The notes beneath the pieces were generated by a model, which saw only the letters and a program-made list of their open reading frames with translations, ran no database searches and was not told the origin of the DNA. Source: CAIWHR01 sp963724975 (lineage in GTDB: Bacteria; Pseudomonadota; Gammaproteobacteria; Burkholderiales; Casimicrobiaceae). From it: a DNA stretch of 64,000 nt. The translations under genes and the position numbers were made by a program. Of this stretch, positions 8,228 to 18,510 are shown piece after piece; position 1 is the first letter of the stretch; each line of letters starts with the position of its first letter. The stretch is taken from contig CAVRXB010000003.1 in the NCBI GenBank assembly GCA_963724975.1, forward strand, positions 310,001 to 374,000, written 5' to 3'.

Positions 8228-11200
8228 ATGAATGCCGCCGCTGACTTGCCGCGCGACACCACGGACCTCGACGCCGGCCCCCCGCGGCTGCGCGAGATTC
8301 CCTACAACTACACGTCGTTCTCCGATCGCGAGATCGTTCTCCGGCTGCTCGGGGCCCAGATGTGGTCGATCCTGGAAGAGCTTCGCGGCGAGCGGCGCAC
8401 TGGGCGCTCCGCCCGGATGCTGTTCGAAGTGCTGGGCGACATCTGGGTGGTCGACCGCAATCCGTATCTGCAGGACGACCTGCTCGAAGACCCGAAACGG
8501 CAGCGCCTTCTCGTCGAAGCGATGCGGCATCGCCTGCGCGAGATCGACAAGCGGCGAGTGAGCGCGACGAGCGATGCGGGACGCGACAGCAAGGTCGCCC
8601 GGCTCGTCGAAGCCGCGAACGCTGCCGTCGACCGCTTTGCCGCGTCGTTTGCGAAGACCACCGACTTGCGCAAGCGCACGCGCAGGGTGCTATCAGGCTA
8701 CACAGACAAAGGCAACATCGCCTTCGACGGCCTGTCGCGCGTATCGCACGTCACCGATGCCACCGACTGGCGCGTCGAATATCCCCTGGTGGTGTTGTGT
8801 CCGGATACGGAAGAGGAGATCCGCGGTCTGGTGCAAGGCTGCATCGAGCTTGGACTCACCATCATTCCGCGCGGCGGCGGCACCGGCTACACCGGCGGTG
8901 CAATTCCGCTCGACGCATGCTCCGCAGTGATCAACACCGAGAAGCTCGAACGCCTCACGCCCGTCGAGCCGGTCGTGCTGCCCGGACACACGCAACCGAC
9001 GCCGACGATCGAGGCGGGCGCGGGTGTGGTCACCAAACGCGCGATGGAAGTCGCTGAAGCCGCGGGTTTCGTGTTCGCGTGCGACCCGACGTCCGCCGAC
9101 GCGTCGTGCATCGGCGGCAACGTCGCGATGAACGCCGGCGGCAAGAAGGCCGTGCTGTGGGGCACGGCACTCGACAATCTCGCGTCGTGGCGGATGGTGA
9201 CGCCGAGTGCTACGTGGCTCGAGGTCACACGCACCGATCACAATCTTGGCAAGATCCACGACGCGGCGCAGGCGACGTTCGATTGTGCGTACTACGGCGC
9301 CGATGGGAAAACGCTGTTGCGGCGCGAGACATTGACGATTCCCGGCGCCGCATTTCGCAAGGTGGGCCTCGGCAAGGACGTCACGGATAAATTCCTGGCC
9401 GGCGTTCCAGGCGCGCAGAAAGAAGGCTGCGACGGCATCGTCACCAGCGCGCGCTTCATCCTGCACAAGATGCCACCGGCGATCCGCACGGTGTGCCTCG
9501 AGTTCTTCGGCCAGGTGCGCGATTCCACGCCGGCGATCGTCGAGATCAAGAACCACGTCGATGCGTTGCCGAAGAGCGGACCCGAGCGAGTGATGCTCGC
9601 CGGTCTCGAGCATCTCGACGAGAAATACGTCAAGGCGGTCGGTTACGCGACCAAAGCGAAGCGCCACGGCCGGCCGAAGATGATCCTTCTCGCCGATATC
9701 GTCGGCGATGACGAGAACGCGGTGGGAAAGGCTGCGAGCGACGTGGTGCGCATTGCGAGCCTGCGCGGCGCCGAGGGCTTCATCGCGGTCTCGGCCGATA
9801 CGCGCAAGCGTTTCTGGCTCGATCGTGCGCGCACCGCCGCGATCGCGCGTCATACCAACGCCTTCAAGATCAACGAAGACGTGGTTATCCCATTGCCGCG
9901 GCTCGGCGATTACACCGACAGCATCGAGCGCATCAACATCGAGCTATCGCTCACCAACAAGATTCGCTTGGCGGACGAGCTCGGGCAGTTCTTCGCGAGT
10001 CCGCTGTTTGGCCACGTGTGGCCGCCGGACAGCGACGTTCGGCCGGCACAGGAGATCGTCGAGGCGAAGGTCGGCGAAGCGCTCGCGCTCGTCACCGACG
10101 TGCGCGCGAGGTGGCAGGATTTACTCGCCCGCATCGACGAGACGTTCCCTGCGCTGCAGAACCATACGCTGATCGCGTCGTGGAAGAGCGAGCTCAGGGC
10201 GCCGCTCGGCGAGATTTTTTCGGGACTGGGCTTTGCGCCCGTGATGAAGCGCATCGGCGAGATTCACGCGCACGTGCTGCGCAGCCGCGTGTTCGTGGCA
10301 CTTCACATGCACGCCGGCGACGGCAATGTGCATACCAATATTCCCGGTGAATTCCGACGATTACGGCATGCTGCAGACGGCCAATGCCGCGGTGGCGCGC
10401 ATCATGCGCCTCGCACGCAGCCTTGAGGGCGTCATTTCGGGCGAGCACGGCATCGGCATGACGAAGCTCGAGTACCTGACCGACGAGGAATTGGCGCCCT
10501 TCGCCCAATACAAGTCGCGAGTCGATCCCGAGGGCCGCTTCAATCGCGGCAAGCTGCTGCGCGATCCAGCGCACCCCGCCGACTTGTCGCATGCCTATAC
10601 GCCGAGCTTCTCGCTCATCGGCCACGAGAGCCTGATCCTCGAGCAGAGCGACATCGGCGACGTAGCCGACTCGATCAAAGATTGCCTGCGCTGCGGGAAA
10701 TGCAAGGCGCCGTGTGCCACGCATTCCCCGCGCGCCAATCTCCTGTACAGCCCGCGCAACAAGATTCTCGCGACATCGCTTCTGATCGAAGCCTTCCTCT
10801 ATGAAGAGCAGACGCGCCGCGGCGTGAGCATCAAGCACTTCAACGCCTTCGGCGACGTTGCCGACCATTGCACGGTCTGCCACAAGTGCGAGCCCGCGTG
10901 CCCCGTCGACATCGATTTCGGCGACGTGTCGATCGCGATGCGAAATCTGTTGCGCAAGCTCGGAACGCGCAACTTCAATCCCGGCACGTTCGCGTCGATG
11001 TTTTTCCTCAACGCGACCAACCCAACGCGGATCAAGGCCACGAAGAAGGTGATGATCGACTGGGGCTACAAGGCGCAGCGGCTCGCGTATCGCGTAGCGA
11101 AAGCGACCGGCATCGCGCAGAACCAGACCCGGCGTCCGCCGCCGACGGCGGGCAAGCGAGCGGTGATGCCGCAAGTGATCCACTTCATCAACAAGCCGAT

Positions 11201-12086
11201 GCCGGGCAATCTGCCCAAGCGCACGTCGCGCGCGCTGCTCGACATCGAGGACGCGGAGATCGTCCCGGTTATCCGCGATCCGGCCAAGCCAGACGAAGGC
11301 GAGGCGGTGTTTTATTTTCCCGGATGCGGCTCCGAGCGGCTCTTCTCGCAGGTCGGGCTCGCGACACAGGCGATGCTCTATCACGTCGGCGCGCAGACGG
11401 TGCTGCCGCCGGGCTATCTATGTTGCGGCTATCCGCAAACGGCCGCCGGCAATCACGACGAAGGGCAGCGGATCACCACCGCCAACCGTGTGCTGTTCCA
11501 TCGTGTCGCCAACACGCTCAACTATCTCGACATCAAGACCGTGATCGTGTCGTGCGGAACCTGCATGGATCAATTGATGAAGTACGAGTTCGACAAGATA
11601 TTTCCGGGATGCCGATTGCTCGACATTCATGAGTACCTGATGGAAAAAGGCGTGGCGCTCGAAGGCGTGAACGGCGTGCGCTACATGTACCACGACCCCT
11701 GTCACACACCGATGAAGCAATACGCGCCGCGTGCCGTCGTGAACAAGCTGATGGGCACGGACGTGCCGCAGAACGAGCGCTGCTGCGGCGAATCGGGCAC
11801 GCTTGCCACCACGCGACCCGACATCTCGACGCAAGTCCGCTTGCGCAAGGAGGAAGAGATGAAAAGAGGCGCGGCTGCGCTGCGTGGCGGCGGCTTCGAC
11901 GGCGAAATCAAAATTCTTACGTCGTGCCCGTCGTGCCTGCAGGGGCTTGCCCGATTCGACGACGATGCCGGAACGCACGCCGACTACATCGTGGTGGAGA
12001 TGGCGAAGCGCATTCTCGGGCCGGACTGGCTGCCGCAATACGTCGCCCGCGCCAATGCCGGCGGGATCGAGCGGGTTCTGCTCTAG
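8228..12086 (+). CDS. DUF3683-type FAD-linked oxidase / Fe-S oxidoreductase, one frameshift
   Basis: A very large (about 1285 residues) cytoplasmic oxidoreductase resembling a fusion of D-lactate dehydrogenase (GlcD/Dld type) with a GlpC/LldE-like Fe-S subunit. Order: an N-terminal DUF3683 region (REIPYNYTSFSDREIV), a FAD-binding domain (RGGGTGYTGGAIPL near residue 220; GGNVAMNAGGKKAVLWG), an FAD-oxidase C-terminal domain, two 4Fe-4S motifs (CLRCGKCKAPC and CTVCHKCEPACP), and CCG cysteine-rich domains (CCGYPQTAAGN, CCGESGTLATTRPD). One base near 10346 shifts the frame within HAGDGNVHTNIP; the next frame resumes VNSDDYGMLQTANAAVARI. The substrate is probably D-lactate or a related 2-hydroxy acid, which is inference. 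Domain architecture is clear. Confidence 0.85.
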
Positions 12087-12102
12087 GTCGACTGCAGAAA
12101 AG

Positions 12103-12149
12103 ACCCCCCGCGGTAACGGGCTGCTGGGGCAGGCCACACCGCGAGGGGT
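12103..12149 (+). other. Strong stem-loop between the oxidoreductase and the next gene
   Basis: The arms 12103-12114 and 12138-12149 pair at 11 of 12 positions (ACCCCCCGCGGT with ACCGCGAGGGGT), and an inner pair GGGCTGC/GCAGGCC extends the fold. It has no T-run in the plus direction, so it is not a typical intrinsic terminator. A strong GGAGGAAA sequence follows immediately (12150-12157). Confidence 0.5.
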
Positions 12150-12165
12150 GGAGGAAACCGACGCC

Positions 12166-12282
12166 ATGAAGATACGTCCGGCGCGCGCCGCGCGCGCCGG
12201 AATAGTCCCTGCCGCCGATGCCGAAAATTCACGTATTCCCCCGACGGAGGACATCCGGGCGGGGCTGCGCGGTAGGTCGTAA
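12166..12282 (+). CDS. Possible 38-residue basic small protein
   Basis: A short ORF begins with ATG at 12166, nine bases after GGAGGAAA, and ends with TAA at 12280-12282. The product is Arg/Ala-rich at its N-terminus (MKIRPARAARAGIVPAADAE) and has no membrane segment. Codons 5-12 coincide with a perfect 10-bp GC hairpin (12178-12200, CCGGCGCGCG with a 3-base loop), so the DNA may be conserved for its RNA fold rather than its peptide. I recognise no family. The good ribosome-binding site is the main support for coding. Confidence 0.35.
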   Translation: MKIRPARAARAGIVPAADAENSRIPPTEDIRAGLRGRS

Positions 12283-12357
12283 TTGGTGCGGTTTGTGCTA
12301 TAAGCTTTAGATGCTTCCCGGTGCGATCCTTCAGGCTACGGTCGTGGCCGCTTGCCC

Positions 12358-14001
12358 ATGAATGACTCGACCTCCCCGGTGATGACCGGTGCGACGCCGG
12401 GTGGCGACGGCGTGCCCAAATCGGCCGCGGCAAGCCCCCCGTCGCTCGCGTTCGCCGACGCCGACAGCGCAAAGCGATGGGCGAATGGGCTCCCGCTGAC
12501 GAACGTCGCGCAGGCCTACGAAGCCGTTCTTGGCCAGTTGCGCGCGCTTTCGGCAGCCGACTTCGCGCCGCGCGAACGCGCAACGATCGCTGAAGTCCTG
12601 CGCGACCAGGTCGCCTATTTACACAAGGAATTGGCGCGCCGCTACGCCGGCAAGGCGCAACCCGCGGTGGACCGCGAGCTCGAGGCCTTCGACCACGCGC
12701 TGACGCTTTGGCAGGCGCTCTGGGAACAGTATTCCGCCTGCCTGAAGCCCCTGCTCGAGGGCGATCCCGAGTTGAGCGGCGTCAAGCCGAAATTGCTGCA
12801 GCGCGGACTTTATGTGGGAAAGCAGCTGGTGCTTGCCTGCGGCCTCGCCCGGCGCATTCCGGCGCCCGCGTTGTGGCAGGAGCTCCATGCTTACTACCGC
12901 CTCGCCGAAATGCTGGAGTGCGCGGTGACTTCGGTCTCCGACGAGCTGATGGGAAACGCGGTCGGAATCTCGTGTTACTCGACGTACACGCACGCGCTGC
13001 TCCTGGGGCTTGCTGATCCGTACGCGATGAGCGTGAAACAGATCGAGCTCACCGACCGCTGGCTCGGCATGTGGTCGCGCAAGGTTTTCCCCTATGCTCA
13101 GCAACGCGAAACCGAAGGCCCCGTCATCGTTGTCGACCTCGAAAGCCCGGCCGGCGCGTCCCTTGCGCAGTCGGGGCCGCGTCACGCGCCGACCTCGATG
13201 CGCTACGGTTATCCCGGCAAGCTCGCCACCAGCGTCCGCGGTCGTCTGAAGCGTCTGCAGACCGGGGCGACCCCCGCCGAGCTGCAGCTGGGCCACGATT
13301 GCAGCGCCGAGCAATGCACGACGCTCCTTGGGCATCTCGATGCGCGGTGGTACCACGTGCCTCGCCGGGCAGGCGAGACGCCGCGGACGACGGTCGAATT
13401 GTGCGGAGGCGGCCTCGGCGCCGCCTACTTCCGCATCGGCGGCCGTACATTCGAGCGCAAGGATCCCGTTGGACGTCTGTCTTACCAGGGCGCCCAGCAT
13501 CTGCAGACGCTGGACGCGCTGACCGACTACGATCGCGGACGCGAGGACGCCGAGCGGACATGGCTATGGGAGCAATGGTCGGGCACCTACGAATGGCGCG
13601 AAGCGTCCGTCACGCGAGCGTCGGGGACGCAGCACCGCTGGACGCTCGACCAGCTCGTGACGCTGCGCGACGAGGAGCGGGTCCGTGTGGGCTGCATCAC
13701 CCGCGTCGCGCGCGATGTCCACGGCGAGGTCGCGCTGTCGATGCGGCTCTGGTCCGCGACGCCCAAGGCTCTTGCGGTGCGGCCCCTGTCCACGGCCGTT
13801 TCGGAAGATCCGCCCGTGCCGGCGCTCATCCTCGACGAAACGCCGGAAGACAAGGCAAGCCTGATCCTTCCCCCGCGGACCTTCACTCCGAGCCGGGTGC
13901 TGCGCTCCCTCGATGCCGGGGCAGAGCGGCGGTTCCGCCTGACGCACCTCATTCACCGCGGCGCCGATTTCGAGCGGGTCTCGTTCGAAGAGACGCTCTG
14001 A
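12358..14001 (+). CDS. Unrecognised 547-residue cytoplasmic protein
   Basis: No family recognised. The first 45 residues are low-complexity (Ser, Pro, Gly, Ala). Residues 45-230 look almost wholly helical (for example AYEAVLGQLRALSAADFAPR, DQVAYLHKELARRY, YRLAEMLECAVTSVSDEL). The C-terminal half is strand-rich and ends with RFRLTHLIHRGADFERVSF. There is no signal peptide, membrane segment or obvious catalytic motif. The ATG at 12358 is preferred over the TTG at 12352. An extended -10 (TGCTATAAG, 12296-12304) lies upstream, suggesting its own promoter. The helical scaffold plus a beta domain would suit a regulatory or ligand-binding protein, but that is a guess. Confidence 0.75.
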   Translation: MNDSTSPVMTGATPGGDGVPKSAAASPPSLAFADADSAKRWANGLPLTNVAQAYEAVLGQLRALSAADFAPRERATIAEVLRDQVAYLHKELARRYAGKAQPAVDRELEAFDHALTLWQALWEQYSACLKPLLEGDPELSGVKPKLLQRGLYVGKQLVLACGLARRIPAPALWQELHAYYRLAEMLECAVTSVSDELMGNAVGISCYSTYTHALLLGLADPYAMSVKQIELTDRWLGMWSRKVFPYAQQRETEGPVIVVDLESPAGASLAQSGPRHAPTSMRYGYPGKLATSVRGRLKRLQTGATPAELQLGHDCSAEQCTTLLGHLDARWYHVPRRAGETPRTTVELCGGGLGAAYFRIGGRTFERKDPVGRLSYQGAQHLQTLDALTDYDRGREDAERTWLWEQWSGTYEWREASVTRASGTQHRWTLDQLVTLRDEERVRVGCITRVARDVHGEVALSMRLWSATPKALAVRPLSTAVSEDPPVPALILDETPEDKASLILPPRTFTPSRVLRSLDAGAERRFRLTHLIHRGADFERVSFEETL

Positions 14002-14092
14002 AGTCCGCCTGGCGGAAGGTCCCGCGCGCTGCGGGGAGACGATTCATGAGAGCAGCCGATTGGTCCCAACGCGCGCGCATTGGGGCGCAACG

Positions 14093-16128
<2,036 letters not shown>

Positions 16129-16199
16129 TGCGTCGTGGCGATGCCGCATCCGTTCGGTTACCATGCCGTCCGTTGCAACGCAAAACTCAGGGAGATCCG

Positions 16200-16517
16200 A
16201 TGAAATTTGCTGCCGCCACAATCGCTGCCGCCGGCGTGTTTTCGATCGGCGCTGCGCAGGCCGACGCGGGCGAAGACCTGCTCAAGAAATCAGGGTGCAC
16301 TGCGTGCCACGCGATCGACAAGAAGCTTGTGGGTCCCGCGTACGTCGAGGTGGCCGCCAAATACAAGGGCGACGCCGGCGCTGCGGCCAAGCTCATGGAG
16401 AAGGTCAAGAAAGGCGGCTCCGGTGTCTGGGGACAGGTCCCGATGCCGCCCAATCCTCAAGTGAGCGACGCCGACCTTAAGACGATGGTCGCCTACATCC
16501 TCGCGCTGAAGAAATAG
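16200..16517 (+). CDS. Class I cytochrome c (c551/c552 type)
   Basis: A 105-residue periplasmic electron carrier. A signal peptide (MKFAAATIAAAGVFSIGAAQADA) precedes a mature domain of about 82 residues, the usual length of cytochrome c551. The heme-binding motif CTACH is at residues 34-38, and the likely axial Met lies in GVWGQVPMPPNP near residue 80. The final helix (LKTMVAYILALKK) is typical. AGGGAGA sits nine bases before the ATG. It stands alone, followed by an inverted-repeat element. Confidence 0.92.
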   Translation: MKFAAATIAAAGVFSIGAAQADAGEDLLKKSGCTACHAIDKKLVGPAYVEVAAKYKGDAGAAAKLMEKVKKGGSGVWGQVPMPPNPQVSDADLKTMVAYILALKK

Positions 16518-16673
16518 AGCCCTATCTCAAATAGGCTGCGCGACCCGATTGCTTTGTCGTGTCCTCGCTCGCCCCTCGCTGTACGTCTATGTACTATCTC
16601 GAGGCTCGCTCCGGGCCCTCATTTGGCAACTGAGGCACTCGAGCCGCTCGCCAGGATTTTGAGATAGGGTTCT
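16516..16673. repeat. Intergenic element bounded by 17-bp inverted repeats
   Basis: The left arm AGAGCCCTATCTCAAAT (16516-16532) and the right arm (16656-16673, reverse complement AGAACCCTATCTCAAAAT) match except for one substitution and one extra base. The interior holds smaller symmetries, including GTAC-N6-GTAC and several copies of CTCGC. The left arm overlaps the last bases of the cytochrome c stop codon. It looks like a non-coding repeat unit (REP- or MITE-like), but no second identical copy is present in this window. Confidence 0.55.
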
Positions 16674-16730
16674 AGCCCTCTGGGGTCCGCTTTGACAGCG
16701 CCATGCCAGGCCGGTAACCTTCGCTTCGTC

Positions 16731-16926
16731 CGTGCAGGAGAGCGCGGCGTCGGCTTGAAGCCGGCGCGGCCGCCGAAGGCGCAACTCCCGAGAACCGCTC
16801 AGGCAACGAGAACCGCAAGGACGGCAATTCGATCTGGAGAGAGGCCGCGTATCCGGCGGCCCACCGAAGGGGCACCGGCGACCGGCAACGCGCGCCGTAA
16901 TCTCTCAGGTAAAAGGGACAGACGGG
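16731..16926 (+). promoter_or_regulatory. Tandem glycine riboswitch
   Basis: Two aptamers in series. The first has GGAGAG at about 16737, CGCCGAAGGCGCAAC at about 16772 and CTCAGGCAA at about 16798. The second has GGAGAGAGGCC at about 16836, CACCGAAGGGGCAC at about 16862 and TCTCTCAGGT with GGGACAGACGGGG up to 16926. These are the signatures of the glycine-binding gcvT motif. It ends about 50 bases before gcvT and should turn the glycine-cleavage operon on when glycine is plentiful. This is the best-supported RNA element in the window. Confidence 0.95.
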
Positions 16927-16962
16927 GCGATGCGGCACGGCCGCCTCGCCTCTTTCTTTTTT
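16925..16962 (+). terminator. Expression-platform terminator of the glycine riboswitch
   Basis: The arms GGCGATGCGG and CCGCCTCGCC pair with a five-base loop and one mismatch and are followed by a T-rich tract (TCTTTCTTTTTTG). The left arm begins in the last bases of the second aptamer, so folding of the aptamer and of the terminator could compete, the usual on-switch arrangement. It ends 15 bases before the gcvT start. Confidence 0.7.
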
Positions 16963-16976
16963 GCCGGGAAAAAAGG

Positions 16977-18074
16977 GTGCTAAAGAAGACTCCGCTCAAC
17001 ACTGTCCACCGTGCCGCCGGTGCGCGCATGGTGGACTTCGGCGGCTGGGACATGCCAGTCCACTACGGCTCGCAGATCGATGAGCACCACGCGGTGCGCA
17101 CCGATGCAGGCATGTTCGATGTGTCCCACATGCGGGTCGTGGATCTCGAAGGTGCGGGTGCGCGCGAATTCCTGCGGGGTGCGCTCGCCAACAACATCGA
17201 CAAATTGAAAGATGCCGGCCGTGCGCTTTACTCGTGTCTGTTGACGCCCGCGGGCACGGTGATCGACGACCTGATCGTCTATTTCCTGCGCGAGGATTTC
17301 TTCCGCCTCGTCGTCAACGCAGGTACCGCGGACAAGGACATCGGATGGTTGAGGAAGCTCATTGGCGAGCGCGCACCTTCCCTCCGTCTCACGCCGCGCG
17401 AGGACCTCGCGATGCTCGCTGTCCAGGGCCCGAACGCGCGCGCCAAGGTCTGGCGGGCGATCCCCGGAAGCGAAACGGCAAGCGCAGCGTTGAAGCCTTT
17501 CACCGCGGCGTCGATGGATACGCCGTTAGGCGAGGCGTTCGTCGCGCGCACCGGGTATACGGGCGAGGATGGATTCGAGATCGTGCTGCCGGCCACGCGC
17601 GTGGTCGAACTGTGGCACGCGCTTGCCGCCGCCGGTGTTGCGCCTGCGGGACTCGGTGCGCGCGACACGCTACGCCTCGAGGCCGGGATGAACCTTTACG
17701 GCCAGGACATGGACGAAACCGTGTCGCCGCTCGAATCCGGCCTCGCCTGGACGGTCGATCTCGCGAGCCCGCGCGATTTCGTCGGCAAGGCGGCGCTCGC
17801 CGCGAATCCACCGAAACGCCAAATGACCGGGCTCCTTTTGACCGACAAGGGTGGCGTTCTGCGCGCGCACCAGTTCGTGCGCACGGCAAAAGGCGACGGC
17901 GAGATAACGAGTGGAACGTTCAGTCCGACGCTCGGCAAGTCGATCGCGCTTGCGAGGCTGCCGGGGGGTGTTGCGCAGGGAGACACCGTCAGGGTTGTGA
18001 TACGCGACCGCGAGCTCGCGGCCAGAGTTGTGAAGCCGCCGTTCGCACGAAACGGCAAGGCGCTGATTACGTGA
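16977..18074 (+). CDS. gcvT: Glycine cleavage system T protein (aminomethyltransferase)
   Basis: A 365-residue tetrahydrofolate-dependent aminomethyltransferase of the glycine cleavage complex. It releases ammonia from the methylamine-loaded GcvH and passes the carbon to tetrahydrofolate. Motifs: FGGWDMPVHYGSQIDEH near residue 20, MFDVSHM near 47, ARTGYTGEDGFEIVLP near 190, and LRLEAGMNLYGQDMDE near 230. I chose the GTG at 16977 because the next ATG would remove the conserved start KTPLNTVHRAAGARMVDF. The gene follows the glycine riboswitch and leads gcvH-gcvP-dadA. Confidence 0.95.
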   Translation: MLKKTPLNTVHRAAGARMVDFGGWDMPVHYGSQIDEHHAVRTDAGMFDVSHMRVVDLEGAGAREFLRGALANNIDKLKDAGRALYSCLLTPAGTVIDDLIVYFLREDFFRLVVNAGTADKDIGWLRKLIGERAPSLRLTPREDLAMLAVQGPNARAKVWRAIPGSETASAALKPFTAASMDTPLGEAFVARTGYTGEDGFEIVLPATRVVELWHALAAAGVAPAGLGARDTLRLEAGMNLYGQDMDETVSPLESGLAWTVDLASPRDFVGKAALAANPPKRQMTGLLLTDKGGVLRAHQFVRTAKGDGEITSGTFSPTLGKSIALARLPGGVAQGDTVRVVIRDRELAARVVKPPFARNGKALIT

Positions 18075-18126
18075 CAACGACGACGTCCTTAGTGATCCAA
18101 GACCTTTCCAATCAAACGGAGTGCCA

Positions 18127-18510
18127 ATGAACGTGCCGAGCAATCTCCGCTACACCGAAGCGCACGAATGGGTGCGCGCCGAAGACGACGGTACTGTCAC
18201 GGTCGGCATCACCGATCACGCACAGGCCGCACTGGGCGATCTCGTCTACCTCGAGTTGCCTGCCGTCGGGCGCGTTGTCGCCGCCGGCGAAGCGTGCGCC
18301 GTCGTCGAATCGGTGAAGGCAGCCTCCGATGTGTATGCGCCGATCGGGGGCGAGATCCTCGCGGTGAATTCGCCGTTGACCGACACGCCCGAGGAAGTGA
18401 ACAAGGACGCCTATGCCGCGTGGTTTTTCAAGTTGAAGCCAGCGGACGGCGGCGCGTTCGCCGGCCTGCTCGCGCCGAAGGCGTACGAAGCCGTGATCGG
18501 AGACGAATGA
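18127..18510 (+). CDS. gcvH: Glycine cleavage system H protein
   Basis: A 127-residue lipoyl carrier protein of the glycine cleavage complex. Lys64 in the segment VVESVKAASDVYAP is the lipoylation site. The ATG at 18127 has an ACGGAG ribosome-binding site; the GTG at 18121 is an unlikely alternative. Its stop overlaps the gcvP start (ATGA at 18507-18510), implying translational coupling. Lipoyl attachment needs LipB and LipA, both encoded about 10 kb downstream in this window. Confidence 0.96.
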   Translation: MNVPSNLRYTEAHEWVRAEDDGTVTVGITDHAQAALGDLVYLELPAVGRVVAAGEACAVVESVKAASDVYAPIGGEILAVNSPLTDTPEEVNKDAYAAWFFKLKPADGGAFAGLLAPKAYEAVIGDE

